A stretch of DNA of 64,000 nucleotides from a virus, in the IMG/VR virus record IMGVR_UViG_3300032315_001604, positions 62,001 through 126,000 of that record. The stretch is one strand, 5' to 3'. The notes beneath the pieces were generated by a model. The model was not told where the DNA came from. It searched no databases and saw only the letters and a program-made list of their open reading frames with translations. A program made the translations under genes and the position numbers. This document shows, piece after piece, positions 26,680-36,532 of the stretch; position 1 is the first letter of the stretch, and each line of letters begins with the position of its first letter.

Positions 26680-27324
26680 TTACCATTCGAGAGCTTCGCT
26701 AATATTTGGAAATATGTCTTTAAACGTATTTTTAAGTTCTATGGCAATTTCTCTATGTTCTTTTTGTGTATCTTGATTGGATCTCAAATCAATATAGTGA
26801 ATCCAAGAACGAATTGAACCTGACATATATAGTGTTGTTGAGGTATTTAAAGGAAGTATTGACCTTGCACATTCTTTTGCAACTCCTTTTGAGATTAAAT
26901 CATTATAAATTTTTATAGAATCTTCTTGCAACTTTTCGATTTTATCGAAAAGTTCAATATGCTCAGATATACTTAAAGGCTCATCGCCTACTTGTCTATT
27001 TGTTTTGCCTTGTTTTCTTAATTCAATTCTTTCTAATTCGGTTGCTGTAGAATATCTTTGACTGAATTCTTGAAAAGAAAAACTTCGATGTCTTAAAATT
27101 TGTGCAGCAATAGCTCTACTGGTTTGAATTTCAAAAGTAGCTGATACCATTTCAAATGGTGACCAATGTTTATGCTTAATAAGATATTTTAATAATTTTG
27201 GTGCAGTTTCTAAATTTAGTTGATTGGATGGATTACTGACTCTTGCACAATAAGAGATTAAATCTTCTGCGTTATTAATTCCATCTACTAATGGTTTTGA
27301 TATTGATATTAATTTAGTTTTCAT
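26680..27324 (-). CDS. thyX: Flavin-dependent thymidylate synthase ThyX
   Basis: A 214-residue ThyX. The signature RHRSFSFQEFSQRY (78-91) matches the family motif RHR-x7-S-x-R, and EMVSATFEIQTSR and ARSILPLNTSTTLYMSGSIRSW fit the flavin and dUMP sites. It makes dTMP from dUMP with FAD and methylene-tetrahydrofolate. T4 uses the unrelated Td (ThyA type), so ThyX marks a different lineage. It overlaps the DNA polymerase gene by 4 bases, so polymerase and nucleotide supply are translationally coupled. Confidence 0.95.
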   Translation of the reverse strand: MKTKLISISKPLVDGINNAEDLISYCARVSNPSNQLNLETAPKLLKYLIKHKHWSPFEMVSATFEIQTSRAIAAQILRHRSFSFQEFSQRYSTATELERIELRKQGKTNRQVGDEPLSISEHIELFDKIEKLQEDSIKIYNDLISKGVAKECARSILPLNTSTTLYMSGSIRSWIHYIDLRSNQDTQKEHREIAIELKNTFKDIFPNISEALEW

Positions 27325-29897
27325 GAGAATAATTCATTTAAATCTGTAACTTGTTCACAGCCTATAATAGGAACAGGCCATCCAATTGTAACAAAAACTC
27401 TTGCAATAACAGGTGCAACATTTTTTTCAAACATTAACTTGTAATCGGGTTTTAAACAAGAAAAAAACTCTTTTGGATAATCATTTAAAAATGCGACATT
27501 TGTAAAACCTAAAGAGTTTTTTAAACAATACAAAATTTTCATTTTTTCTCCACTACTAATTTTTTGATAAATGTCTGTTATTTTTAACTTTTCAATCAAA
27601 TTGTTATAGTTGATAGCCGCTTTAACGTGATTCGGTGTTCCTTTACCGAATTTATTATTTGAATCAATCATTCTAGAATATTTTTCTAGATTATTAATTT
27701 TTTTTCTTAAAGCTATAATATCAGGTGACATTTGACAAAATTTTTCATAACCTTCTTGAAAAATTCTACTAGCAGTTTTCTTTTCTTTAGAAATTAAAGC
27801 TGTCTCAATAACATTTTTAATCAAATCTTTAACGTCTTTCGATAAGATGGATTTGGCTACTTCTATGCCTTTATATTCAAATTTATCGGTCTTAACGCCT
27901 TCTTTATCTAAAATATGCAGAATATAAAACTTTTTCTTTTGAAGAAGGGCTACATCGCAAATTTTTTCTCTTTTAAAGAAGTATCTACTGTCTATTGATT
28001 TAAATTCATTTTTTGCCCATTCGTTAATTTCTAAATTTAGAATTTTTCCAAATTCTTCGATTAATTTGTTAGCTTCATTAGAAATATTATTGTTATCGTC
28101 CTTTAAAAGAATATTTTTTATTTTAAAAATATCTTTAAATGAAAAGAATTCACTATCCGTATCCTGATATATGCAGATATCTTGCTCTTCTCCTCTAAAT
28201 CCTAAAGTCTTTGCATGTTCATATATGATTTTCGACCCTTGCTTAACAACAGCTTGACCAGAAAGAGTTACGCTTTCGGCATGATCTATATCAAAAAGTG
28301 GTGAATAGATTTGAGAGAAAACACCATAAATTGAATTTAAAAAGACTTTATATACGCTTTCAAGCGTTGTATTATCAACAATTTCTTCTTTTAATAAAGC
28401 TATTTCTTTTTCGTCTGTAGTTTTTTTAAGCTTTTTCTTGGATTCCAACATTTTTGTTTTAGCTGTTACACGTTCTTTATAAAGTTTATCGATTAAATTT
28501 GGTACTATACCTTTAAATTTTTGAGTGTATAAAATATTTGCTTTAGTGATAGAAAGCTTTTCTTTTTCGACTAGTCTATCAAATTTTTCTTTTTCTAGAT
28601 TTACTATTTTTTCATTCGTGAGTTTGATTGTGTATATATTATCTTCTATTTTAAGAATCTTTCCTATTTTTGTTTCGGTAGAAATATTTAAAGTTATGAT
28701 TGTATTGGGATACAGACTGTTGGCATCGTATGTTACAACATCTTCGTATAGACCAGGTTTTGGTTCCAAAACAAAACCTCCAGCAAAACTTTGTTTAATA
28801 TTTTCCACATTAAACGTAGGAATTATTTTTTCTTCTTTTAAAGCTTGATGTGCTACTGCACCAGTAATTAAAGAAACTTTGCCCATAGACTTTTCAAATG
28901 GAATAAATCCTTTATAAGACAAATTTCTAATAAGTTTTAGATATTTTAGCTTCTCTTCTAATTTAATTAAAAGTTTAACGTCTTGAATATTATATTCAAC
29001 AAAAGTTTTCCAATCATTATCTGCTAAATCCGCAAGAGATGAATTAACGTATGCTACTTTACTTTCTCCTAATTCATATTCAGATATATAATTTAAACTA
29101 TAAGATTCTCTGTCTCCTAATGTAAAAGTTTTATAAACTTCCATGTAATCTAAAACACTAATACCATAGATATACCATCTATCAATAGCTTTACCTAGTT
29201 TATTGACTGCTACATTTTCTCTAAAATATAAACGTTGAACAGGAGATAGTTTTCGTGCTTCTTCTTCTCCTAAAATAATAGTAATTCTGTTTATGATATA
29301 AGGAATATCATATCCTGAAATATTCCAACCTGTTATACAATCGGGTGGATCTTTTTGCCAAAAGTCTAAAAATCTTTTTAAGAGGCTTTCTTCATTATGA
29401 CACTTTATATAAATTTCATCAGGATTTTTCGAAATATAATCTTTTTTTAACCCCCATGTATAATATTTTTCATCTATGGAATCATAGACAGTGATCAAAT
29501 TGATAAGATCTGTAGCATCTTTTGGTGAAGCAAACCCATTTTTTCCATACGTTTCGATATCGAAATAAAATATTTTAAGTTTGTTTTTACTGAAGTCAGA
29601 ATTTTCTGATGTATTCTTATATGTATCGAGAAGATATTGTTGCTCGCAATTTAAATTATAAAAAACTCTTTTGATCGTCGTTTCGTTTAAAAATTTACTT
29701 CTTTCAAATTGATTTCTAAATTTCACCTTTTTAAGGGGTGTATTAAAAATTGATACTCCATCTGTACCATTAGTAGATTCTATGTAAATATAAGGCTCAA
29801 AGCTATTTACAATTTTGATTCTTTGACCGTTTTCATCCCATGTCCAAAGATGAATAGCCTCTCCGCGAGGATCATAATAGACGTTTCTATAGCCCAT
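27321..29897 (-). CDS. 43: DNA polymerase gp43 (family B)
   Basis: An 858-residue polymerase (T4: 898). Proofreading exonuclease: Exo I YFDIET (111-116), Exo II WNISGYD (191-197), Exo III YNIQDVKLL (302-310). Polymerase: motif A YDANSLYPN (390-398), motif B KVFLNSIYGVF (517-527), motif C YQDTDSEFF (577-585). The C-terminal DLNELFS resembles the clamp-binding tail of gp43. It copies both strands with clamp gp45. The order 46-(GT)-43 keeps the T4 direction, but regA, 62, 44 and 45 are missing between them. Confidence 0.97.
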   Translation of the reverse strand: MGYRNVYYDPRGEAIHLWTWDENGQRIKIVNSFEPYIYIESTNGTDGVSIFNTPLKKVKFRNQFERSKFLNETTIKRVFYNLNCEQQYLLDTYKNTSENSDFSKNKLKIFYFDIETYGKNGFASPKDATDLINLITVYDSIDEKYYTWGLKKDYISKNPDEIYIKCHNEESLLKRFLDFWQKDPPDCITGWNISGYDIPYIINRITIILGEEEARKLSPVQRLYFRENVAVNKLGKAIDRWYIYGISVLDYMEVYKTFTLGDRESYSLNYISEYELGESKVAYVNSSLADLADNDWKTFVEYNIQDVKLLIKLEEKLKYLKLIRNLSYKGFIPFEKSMGKVSLITGAVAHQALKEEKIIPTFNVENIKQSFAGGFVLEPKPGLYEDVVTYDANSLYPNTIITLNISTETKIGKILKIEDNIYTIKLTNEKIVNLEKEKFDRLVEKEKLSITKANILYTQKFKGIVPNLIDKLYKERVTAKTKMLESKKKLKKTTDEKEIALLKEEIVDNTTLESVYKVFLNSIYGVFSQIYSPLFDIDHAESVTLSGQAVVKQGSKIIYEHAKTLGFRGEEQDICIYQDTDSEFFSFKDIFKIKNILLKDDNNNISNEANKLIEEFGKILNLEINEWAKNEFKSIDSRYFFKREKICDVALLQKKKFYILHILDKEGVKTDKFEYKGIEVAKSILSKDVKDLIKNVIETALISKEKKTASRIFQEGYEKFCQMSPDIIALRKKINNLEKYSRMIDSNNKFGKGTPNHVKAAINYNNLIEKLKITDIYQKISSGEKMKILYCLKNSLGFTNVAFLNDYPKEFFSCLKPDYKLMFEKNVAPVIARVFVTIGWPVPIIGCEQVTDLNELFS

Positions 29898-29936
29898 TTT
29901 TATATTGTCTCATACTTTGCTTAAAAAGCAAAGAGT

Positions 29937-31253
29937 TTAAGCTTTTTGATCAGGGTTATTTTTAATCAATTGTGGTGACTTTTCGTTTCTTTCTTTTGAA
30001 CCAAAAGATGTAAAATACAGAGCTTCGTATTCGTCTAAATGATCTTCTAGCCATAAACCATCAACAAATTTTCTAGATTCCTCGGACATTCTCATATATC
30101 TATCAAAATCGGATGTGATATGATCCAATTGATCAATTAATTCACTACCATTTTTAAATTTTATTTCTGCATCTTCATATGTACATAGATCTTGATAAGC
30201 TCCTGGTATACCTAATGCACCCGCTTCAATCATTTTAATATTGCTTTTTGATTTATTAAAAACATTATCCATTAATGGAGCAAACGCAACGTTACAGTTT
30301 GTATCATATAAACCTTTTGGATAATCAAATAAAGCAGACCAATCGATATATTCCATTTCACCATTATCAATAAATGGTTTTACTGCTAGTGGATAACAAC
30401 CCTTCCAAACAAATTTAAATTTTTTACGAGCTTTAATGATTGCATCTACAACGTGAGCAAAATCATCATTCATTCCTGTTCGGTTTAAGACATCGATATG
30501 CGTTCCTGATCCTGAATATAAAATACGAGGACGTTTTTTATTTTTTTCATATAAACTCTCAATACGTTTTTTATCATAAAACCTATCCAACCAAAATTTT
30601 GGAGGATAATTTGGTATAACTGTTACATTTTTATTTCCAGTTTTAGAAATATAGTAATCTTTCATGTATTTGCATGTGACGGATATTTCATCCATCTCCG
30701 ACATGATTTCTAAAATACTTTTTACGATTGTTGGATCAACAAAAGCATCTTTGCAACGATTATAATCAGGAATATCGTCTTTGAAAACGATATCATCGAT
30801 TTCATAAATTAAACGAAAACCCATTTGTGATCTCGTTTTAGATAGCTCTTTGATAAATGCATTTTGGATTGGTGTAGCCTGTCTTTGCATTCTTATAGCC
30901 TTTAACGGTCCATAAAATCGCATATCGAGTATCATCTGTGTAAGACCTGAAATACATGCTTTATGATATCCGTTTAATAAAAATTCAGGCCATACCATAC
31001 GCCAAAACCCACAACCACCATAATCTGCATAATAGTTTAAAGCTCTTGGTAGATTGGCTTCAGGCATTTCGATTGGCGGTGGTTGTGGGATATGTACAGG
31101 TTGTGGAGCAGCATAACTATACTTCGGTGCTCCTATAGGCATTCCCATCGGAGCAAATGGAATACTCGTTTGTATTGGTTTATATTGAAATACTACGTTA
31201 GAACCATTACTTTGTTCCACAGTAGGAGTATTTGATTTAATTTTTAATGCCAT
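29937..31253 (-). CDS. GT-B glycosyltransferase (GT4-like)
   Basis: A 438-residue protein. The N-terminal 75 residues are low-complexity, Pro/Met/Gln-rich and probably disordered. The rest is a GT-B-like glycosyltransferase: GFRLIYEIDDIVF (acceptor side), VTCKYMKDYY, NVTVIPNYPP, RPRILYSGSGTH, KFKFVWKGCYP, and NCNVAFAPLMDNVFNKSKSNIKMIEAGALGIP. The last is the nucleotide-sugar-binding E-x7-E-like region. It stands between 46 and 43, the spot where T4 has 45-44-62-regA. The substrate is unknown. Confidence 0.75.
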   Translation of the reverse strand: MALKIKSNTPTVEQSNGSNVVFQYKPIQTSIPFAPMGMPIGAPKYSYAAPQPVHIPQPPPIEMPEANLPRALNYYADYGGCGFWRMVWPEFLLNGYHKACISGLTQMILDMRFYGPLKAIRMQRQATPIQNAFIKELSKTRSQMGFRLIYEIDDIVFKDDIPDYNRCKDAFVDPTIVKSILEIMSEMDEISVTCKYMKDYYISKTGNKNVTVIPNYPPKFWLDRFYDKKRIESLYEKNKKRPRILYSGSGTHIDVLNRTGMNDDFAHVVDAIIKARKKFKFVWKGCYPLAVKPFIDNGEMEYIDWSALFDYPKGLYDTNCNVAFAPLMDNVFNKSKSNIKMIEAGALGIPGAYQDLCTYEDAEIKFKNGSELIDQLDHITSDFDRYMRMSEESRKFVDGLWLEDHLDEYEALYFTSFGSKERNEKSPQLIKNNPDQKA

Positions 31254-31282
31254 AATAAGATTTAATATTTAAAATGTTCTTT

Positions 31283-33082
31283 TCAAGAGATCATTTGAGT
31301 CTGGTTTTTGTTTTTTTGTAAAAAAATCACATTATCAAAATTGTTTTTAATTGAAGATTTGTTATGAGAAACAATATATATCGATTCTTCATTTAAATCC
31401 ACTCTATTCTTTAGAATATCCATAATTTTTTGTATTCCTGCTTCATCTATAGCAGAATCAAATAATTCATCATACATGCTTAATGAAAAGAAAGTTCCAG
31501 AATAAAATCGTAAAATGTCTTGAAACATAAAAAGTATAGACAAATCTATTCTTTTTCTTTCGCCGCCACTAAAGTTAAAATAAGAACATTCTTTACCTTC
31601 CAAATTTTTTATAGTTTCTTCAAATTGTTCGTTAAATACGCAAGTACATGGAGCATCTAATTTTTTAAGATAAAAATTCAATTTTTCATTTAATATATCT
31701 AACAGTTTTTTTACAATAAATGTTTTTACTCCTTCTTCTGATAAGACAAACTTAACAGAATCCAAAATAGATATATCTTTTTTTATTTCTTTTAATTTAC
31801 TTTCTAAATCTTTTATATTTTCATTTATTTTTTTAATTTCTTCTTCTGATGGATCTTTTTCTTTTTCTAAATCTACAATGAATTGTTCGTAGTCTTTAAT
31901 TTTATTATTGAACTCTTTAATTTTTTCATCTTTGGCTTCTGTGGCGTTTTTTAATTGTTCTAACTCTTTAATTTTTAAATTTATTTGTGCTATTGCACTT
32001 TTAATTTCACTTTTTTTATCATTTTGTTTTTTTAAATCGTTAAAAGCCAATGTTTTACTTTCATTTAATTCTTTTAAATTTTTTTCTATTTGCTCTGTTT
32101 TTTCTTTTACAATTTTTATTTCATCCTCAGAATATGCTCTATTACAGACAGGACATATCTCTTTTTTTTGAGATAATGTCATTTTTTCTTTTTGTATTTG
32201 TTCGAGTTTGACTTTAATTTCTGTATGATTGTTACTGAGTTGTACAATTTCTTCTTCTTTTTCGCTCAAAATCATATTTGCTTGTGATAGTTTATCTTGA
32301 GCAGTTTGAAGTTTTTTTGTTATATCCGTGATGTTTACGTTTTGTTTTTGTATTTTTTCTATTTCGTTTTTGATATTACTGATAGTTATATTAAAATTTT
32401 TTATTTTATCGTTTTTAGTTTCTTGGTATTTTTTAGATTGTTTTTCAAAAATTTCTAAATTTTTTTGTTGGTTGATAAAGTCGTTGCATTTAATATCGTT
32501 TTCTTTTTTAACGTCATTAAAATCTGATCTGGTTTTTAACAACATATCTGTAAAAATGTTTAAGTTAAAAACTCCCTCTAAAAACTTTCTTTTATCAATT
32601 TTTTTCTGTGCCATGAAAGGCAGTGTGTTATTAGCCGTCATAATGACAGCATTATTAAAAAGTTCTTCGTTTGCCCCTAATAAGGTTTTTATGAAATCAT
32701 CATTATTTGGTATAGTTGATAATGTAACATCTTTATCATCACAAAAAATTTGTATTTTACTTGGTCCTAAAAATCTTTTAATGTTGTAAGTTGATGTTGT
32801 TTTGTCATGATTAATGATATCGAAAAACAATGAGACTTCGCAGTCTTTTTTTGTTTTATTGTGTATAATTTTATCGTTTTTAATTTCTCTGATAGTATTT
32901 CCAAAAATACACCAATAAATAGCCTCTATTATAGATGATTTACCTACACCATTGCGTGTGCCGTTATCTAAGTTATCGCCTGTTATTAAATTTATACCTT
33001 TAGAAAAGTTTAAAGATATAGGATTTTCCCCAATAGATAAAAAGTTTTTAATAAAAATTGATTTAAATGCAATTTTTTTCAC
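31283..33082 (-). CDS. 46: Recombination endonuclease subunit gp46 (SbcC/Rad50-like)
   Basis: A 599-residue SMC-like ATPase. It has Walker A NGVGKSS (44-50), long coiled coils (about 190-440) interrupted by the zinc hook CPVC (310-313), the ABC signature FSGGERKRIDLS (504-515), and Walker B SLSMYDELFD (533-542). With nuclease gp47 it resects DNA ends to make 3' ssDNA for UvsX. In T4 gene 46 follows 47 directly; here about 10 kb of sugar-modification genes separate them. Confidence 0.95.
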   Translation of the reverse strand: MKKIAFKSIFIKNFLSIGENPISLNFSKGINLITGDNLDNGTRNGVGKSSIIEAIYWCIFGNTIREIKNDKIIHNKTKKDCEVSLFFDIINHDKTTSTYNIKRFLGPSKIQIFCDDKDVTLSTIPNNDDFIKTLLGANEELFNNAVIMTANNTLPFMAQKKIDKRKFLEGVFNLNIFTDMLLKTRSDFNDVKKENDIKCNDFINQQKNLEIFEKQSKKYQETKNDKIKNFNITISNIKNEIEKIQKQNVNITDITKKLQTAQDKLSQANMILSEKEEEIVQLSNNHTEIKVKLEQIQKEKMTLSQKKEICPVCNRAYSEDEIKIVKEKTEQIEKNLKELNESKTLAFNDLKKQNDKKSEIKSAIAQINLKIKELEQLKNATEAKDEKIKEFNNKIKDYEQFIVDLEKEKDPSEEEIKKINENIKDLESKLKEIKKDISILDSVKFVLSEEGVKTFIVKKLLDILNEKLNFYLKKLDAPCTCVFNEQFEETIKNLEGKECSYFNFSGGERKRIDLSILFMFQDILRFYSGTFFSLSMYDELFDSAIDEAGIQKIMDILKNRVDLNEESIYIVSHNKSSIKNNFDNVIFLQKNKNQTQMIS

Positions 33083-33103
33083 TGATACTAAATTATATCA
33101 CAC

Positions 33104-33964
33104 TTAATTTTTTTGTAAAGTATCAATCAAATATTTGGCTGATGCGATGGTAGTTAAATGTTTTTTAGTGTGTTCAAAAACTTCATTTAAAAGTTCATAA
33201 TATCTATCATTGACTGTTCCGCTGTTAAAAATGCCGTTTGCTTCAAGTATTTCATTTTTAGGAAAATTAAACATAGTTTGAGATGGGCAACGTTCTAGAT
33301 CTGGAAAATGTGGCATACAATAATTTGCTAAAATCTCATAATGTCTCATGCAATCCCATCCACCTTTTTTATGTGTTCTACCAAAAAATGCTTCTTTATA
33401 GTTATTATAATATTCTTTTTCTGATTGATATATGTAACCAGAACCAGAATTACTAGGCAAATAATCTGCTAAAAACTTAGTTTTTTCAATTTTTGATATA
33501 TCTGTAACAATTTTTTCTTCAGGAATAGAAAAAGATATCGGATATATTTTTGGTATATTAACTAACAATTCCCTTTTAAAAAAGGGAATATTTTTTGTAT
33601 TGACTAATATATAGTCATCTTCTCCATCTACAGCCGCAATTTTATCTTTAGGATAGTTTTCCACAACCAAATTCAAATAATCTTTGCAACGACGAATACT
33701 ACCATAAACAATATAATCAAAATATTTGTTTTTAATTTTTAATTCTATATCAGATTTATCATTTAAATACTTGGGAAGATTGCCCCAAATGGTAAATCCC
33801 TTACCTGAACTGTTAAGTAGCTGTTCAGGTGTTGTGTGTTCTTTATACATTAAAAAATAGTCATCGGTGTGTGTTAAGTCTTCTCCTAATAAGCTATATA
33901 AGCCGTGTAAAAGACAATCACACTGGTAATCTGGTTGTCCTAAAGATATAAAAAGAACTTTCAT
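33104..33964 (-). CDS. Glycosyltransferase-like protein (CgeB-type)
   Basis: A 286-residue protein when started at ATG 33964, 1 base after the upstream stop; a longer start at 34000 would overlap that gene. KVLFISLGQPDYQCDCLLHGL is a Rossmann-type opening. KIAAVDGEDDYILV and the segment FGRTHKKGGWDCMRHYEIL followed by CMPHFPDLERCP and FPKNEILEAN match the pattern of CgeB-like GT-B proteins. It is the last gene of the glycosylation island before gp46. Confidence 0.6.
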   Translation of the reverse strand: MKVLFISLGQPDYQCDCLLHGLYSLLGEDLTHTDDYFLMYKEHTTPEQLLNSSGKGFTIWGNLPKYLNDKSDIELKIKNKYFDYIVYGSIRRCKDYLNLVVENYPKDKIAAVDGEDDYILVNTKNIPFFKRELLVNIPKIYPISFSIPEEKIVTDISKIEKTKFLADYLPSNSGSGYIYQSEKEYYNNYKEAFFGRTHKKGGWDCMRHYEILANYCMPHFPDLERCPSQTMFNFPKNEILEANGIFNSGTVNDRYYELLNEVFEHTKKHLTTIASAKYLIDTLQKN

Positions 33965-33965
33965 T

Positions 33966-34748
33966 TTAGATAAATTTATAAAAATTTTGAAACCAATCAC
34001 CTTGCATCAAATTAAATAACTCTGGATTTTTTTGATACGTAAAGGCATATATAGTTTGGTCATCATTGATTGCTTTTGCATTTAAAAACTCTTCTATTAC
34101 TTCAAAACATAAATTTTTAAGTTCTATTAATGGTTGCGCTTTTCCTGCAAACATAGAACCAGTAATACTCACTCTAGGATCGAGATATGAAGATAAAGCG
34201 ATTTGATCAGACAGAGTTAAAAAATGAACCTTATTATCGTCTAAAATTTTAATTTTTTCTGGATCTGGGTATTGTTTTAAACAATATTCTTGCGGAAAAC
34301 GATTATGATAGAATCCTGCATCCATCCATATAAAATAATCGCTTAAAAACGGATTTTCTTTTACTGTTTGCTCTATAAAACTGACTTTATTAAAATTAAT
34401 AATGTTATATTCAGGATAAAGCATTTCTGGTGTATGTTGTTCGTTTCTTTTTTTAAAAAAATCTAAGCTATCCATTACGTTTTTACTTTTTAAATAAAAT
34501 TTTTGAAATGCTTCTAAATTTGAAAAAGAATTTATGATAAATTTTGTTTTTTGAAATGATGGATCTACTTCAGATCTTAAAAGTTTTACTGTATCGTAAT
34601 CCTTTTCATCAATGTATATAACCATATTGCAGTCTAATGAAAGGACATTTTTAAAATATTTAAAATACTCTTGATAAGATCTTTGAAAGATATTATTCCA
34701 AGATCCTCTGCCTATATCATATAGACTAGTAACGATTGTAGTGCTCAT
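33966..34748 (-). CDS. HtrL/YibB-like glycosyltransferase family protein
   Basis: A 260-residue protein. The start STTIVTSLYDIGRGSWN, the NMVIYIDEKDY strand, LSDYFIWMDAGFYH, and ITGSMFAGKAQPL match the HtrL/YibB family, found in bacterial surface-polysaccharide loci and giant viruses. The W-M-D-A-G segment is the likely metal/nucleotide-sugar site. The substrate is unknown. It overlaps the upstream gene by 1 base (TAATG-like junction). Confidence 0.7.
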   Translation of the reverse strand: MSTTIVTSLYDIGRGSWNNIFQRSYQEYFKYFKNVLSLDCNMVIYIDEKDYDTVKLLRSEVDPSFQKTKFIINSFSNLEAFQKFYLKSKNVMDSLDFFKKRNEQHTPEMLYPEYNIINFNKVSFIEQTVKENPFLSDYFIWMDAGFYHNRFPQEYCLKQYPDPEKIKILDDNKVHFLTLSDQIALSSYLDPRVSITGSMFAGKAQPLIELKNLCFEVIEEFLNAKAINDDQTIYAFTYQKNPELFNLMQGDWFQNFYKFI

Positions 34749-35407
34749 TAATCTAAAACTTCTTGGCCATCGGGTGCTAAATTTCCTGATAGATTAATCT
34801 TATCAGTATTATGGATTATATCAAATTCAAAGATTTGATATTTATAAAAACTATGTTCAAGATCTATATAAAGACCTTTATTGTTTAACATTTCAGATAA
34901 GTTTTTTTCAAATTTATCTGCATAAGAAAATGGGAATCTATAATATCTAGTATCGCAAATGCCTTGATTTGACCAAGTATTAGTATCTTTTTTCTTTATC
35001 AGAATTTTATCTAATGGACAGTTGGTAAAATCGTGATGATCTGTTAAGAAATATCTTCCTGATATTTTGCTAACGGTTAAAATGTTTTTCTCGGCTTTTA
35101 ACTGATTAAAATAATCAGATTTTAAATAATTTAAAATTAAAGTGGCTTCTCCTATACTTTTATGTAAATTGCTTATATCGAAATATAAGAGGTTGTGAAT
35201 TTTACTTTCTTTAAGTTTTGCAATATCTTCTTTTGTCAGGATACTTCCTTCTAATACCACTATATAAGGGTTTGGTATTTTTTTATAAATTGAACTGATA
35301 GTTAAATCTGTTAACTGTTTAAGTCTTTCATTTGGACTATAAATCGATGAATGAAAGGGATAAATTACAGATGTGACAACAACTAAATTTATTTTTTTAG
35401 AGTCCAT
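34748..35407 (-). CDS. Glycosyltransferase-like protein, unassigned family
   Basis: A 219-residue protein with a GT-A-like beginning (INLVVVTSVIYPFHSSIYSPNERLKQLTDLTISSIYKKIP) in which the Tyr/Ser/Glu-Arg segment is a typical acceptor-counting opening. TVSKISGRYFLTDHHDF recalls the SKISGRY motif seen in uncharacterised glycan-locus proteins. It overlaps the downstream HtrL-like gene at 1 base and the upstream methyltransferase by 19 bases. Its membership in the island is clear, the chemistry is not. Confidence 0.5.
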   Translation of the reverse strand: MDSKKINLVVVTSVIYPFHSSIYSPNERLKQLTDLTISSIYKKIPNPYIVVLEGSILTKEDIAKLKESKIHNLLYFDISNLHKSIGEATLILNYLKSDYFNQLKAEKNILTVSKISGRYFLTDHHDFTNCPLDKILIKKKDTNTWSNQGICDTRYYRFPFSYADKFEKNLSEMLNNKGLYIDLEHSFYKYQIFEFDIIHNTDKINLSGNLAPDGQEVLD

Positions 35408-36033
35408 TTAATGTCATGTTCACACCATTCTTCAGGAACATCTTCGAACACCCCATCTGTCAAATTTCCCCACCCTTTAGCAATTTTAATATATTTTTCA
35501 CCTAAAATATTATTAAAATTTGATTCTTTATTTTGATTTTCTACAATCTCATTATTATAAATTGTAGGTTTGTTATCTTTTTCGACTTCGCATTGTATTT
35601 CATCAATCAAACCTTTATTAATATATGGTTCAAGAGTTTTTAAAACTATCAAATCATATCCTTGTAAATCGCTAATATATGTATCGATTTTTTGGATATT
35701 GTTTTCTTGACAAAAATTAAAAAGATTAATTGTAGGAACTGTTAATTGCTCTGATGTTTGGATACATGAAAATAATTCATTGTTAACATTTGGAGTTAAA
35801 ATAGAACTAGAATCTCCATTATTTTTAGAAATATTAAAAGTGATAACTGTATTGTGTTTTTCGCAAATTGCTGCATTAATAATCGTTACGTTTTGATTTG
35901 TCGCAAAACGTTGTTTTAAGATTTGACAAAATCTTGGATTTGCTTCAAATGCATATATTTGTTCATATTCAGAAATAAAATTGGATACAGAGTTTCCATG
36001 ATGAGCACCGACATAAATTAATGTTTTTTTCAT
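35389..36033 (-). CDS. FkbM-family SAM-dependent methyltransferase
   Basis: A 214-residue protein. The SAM-binding start LIYVGAHHGNSVSNFI (motif I), the acidic EANPRFCQIL (motif II), then VTIINAAICEKHNTVITFNISKNNGDSSSI and a LQGYDLIVLKTL segment in the place of the FkbM DxEGxExxVLxG motif. Such enzymes O-methylate sugars in glycolipids and polysaccharides. It is probably used to cap or decorate the glycan made by neighbouring transferases. Confidence 0.8.
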   Translation of the reverse strand: MKKTLIYVGAHHGNSVSNFISEYEQIYAFEANPRFCQILKQRFATNQNVTIINAAICEKHNTVITFNISKNNGDSSSILTPNVNNELFSCIQTSEQLTVPTINLFNFCQENNIQKIDTYISDLQGYDLIVLKTLEPYINKGLIDEIQCEVEKDNKPTIYNNEIVENQNKESNFNNILGEKYIKIAKGWGNLTDGVFEDVPEEWCEHDIKWTLKK

Positions 36034-36037
36034 AATA

Positions 36038-36529
36038 TTAATAATCTATAATAAGAATATCTTTTGGATGCCAACGATCAGCTTCATATGAAATTTTGGC
36101 ATTTGGTTTATATTTTTTAATTAGATCGGTGATTGTTTGTATGTTAACACTTTGATCAAAGTTTTCATATAGTCGCATATCATCCACATATATAAGTTCT
36201 CCGTCTATGTTTCTAGATAAAATCATTTGTAGCTCAGTTATTAGTGGTGTAGAATCGCTCATATGAGCATCTAACCAAAACGTAAAAGCAGTATTTAAAT
36301 TGCTGTCCAAAACTTCTTTTAATTTTAAAGAAGAATCTCCTAAAATCATTTGAACTTTTGGTTCATTTGAAAATCTATCTACACAATGTTTGTAATATTG
36401 TTCTACTAATTCTATCGCATAAATTTTTGAAAATCCACTATCTAAAGCTAATTGAATACTATAGCCTTCAAATGCTCCAGTTTCTATATACGACTCCGTT
36501 TTTTTATAAAAAGTAGATTCTTTTGGCAT
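36038..36529 (-). CDS. Small class I SAM methyltransferase-like protein
   Basis: A 163-residue protein. ESYIETGAFEGYSIQLALDSG is motif I in variant form (E-T-G-x-x-x-G), IYAIELVEQYYKHC is motif II, and MILGDSS and FTFWLDAHMSD complete the Rossmann core, with YVDDMRLY and RWHPKDILII towards the end. The length is short for an FkbM enzyme. The substrate is unknown; it sits between an FkbM gene and a double GT2 gene. Confidence 0.7.
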   Translation of the reverse strand: MPKESTFYKKTESYIETGAFEGYSIQLALDSGFSKIYAIELVEQYYKHCVDRFSNEPKVQMILGDSSLKLKEVLDSNLNTAFTFWLDAHMSDSTPLITELQMILSRNIDGELIYVDDMRLYENFDQSVNIQTITDLIKKYKPNAKISYEADRWHPKDILIIDY

Positions 36530-36532
36530 TTT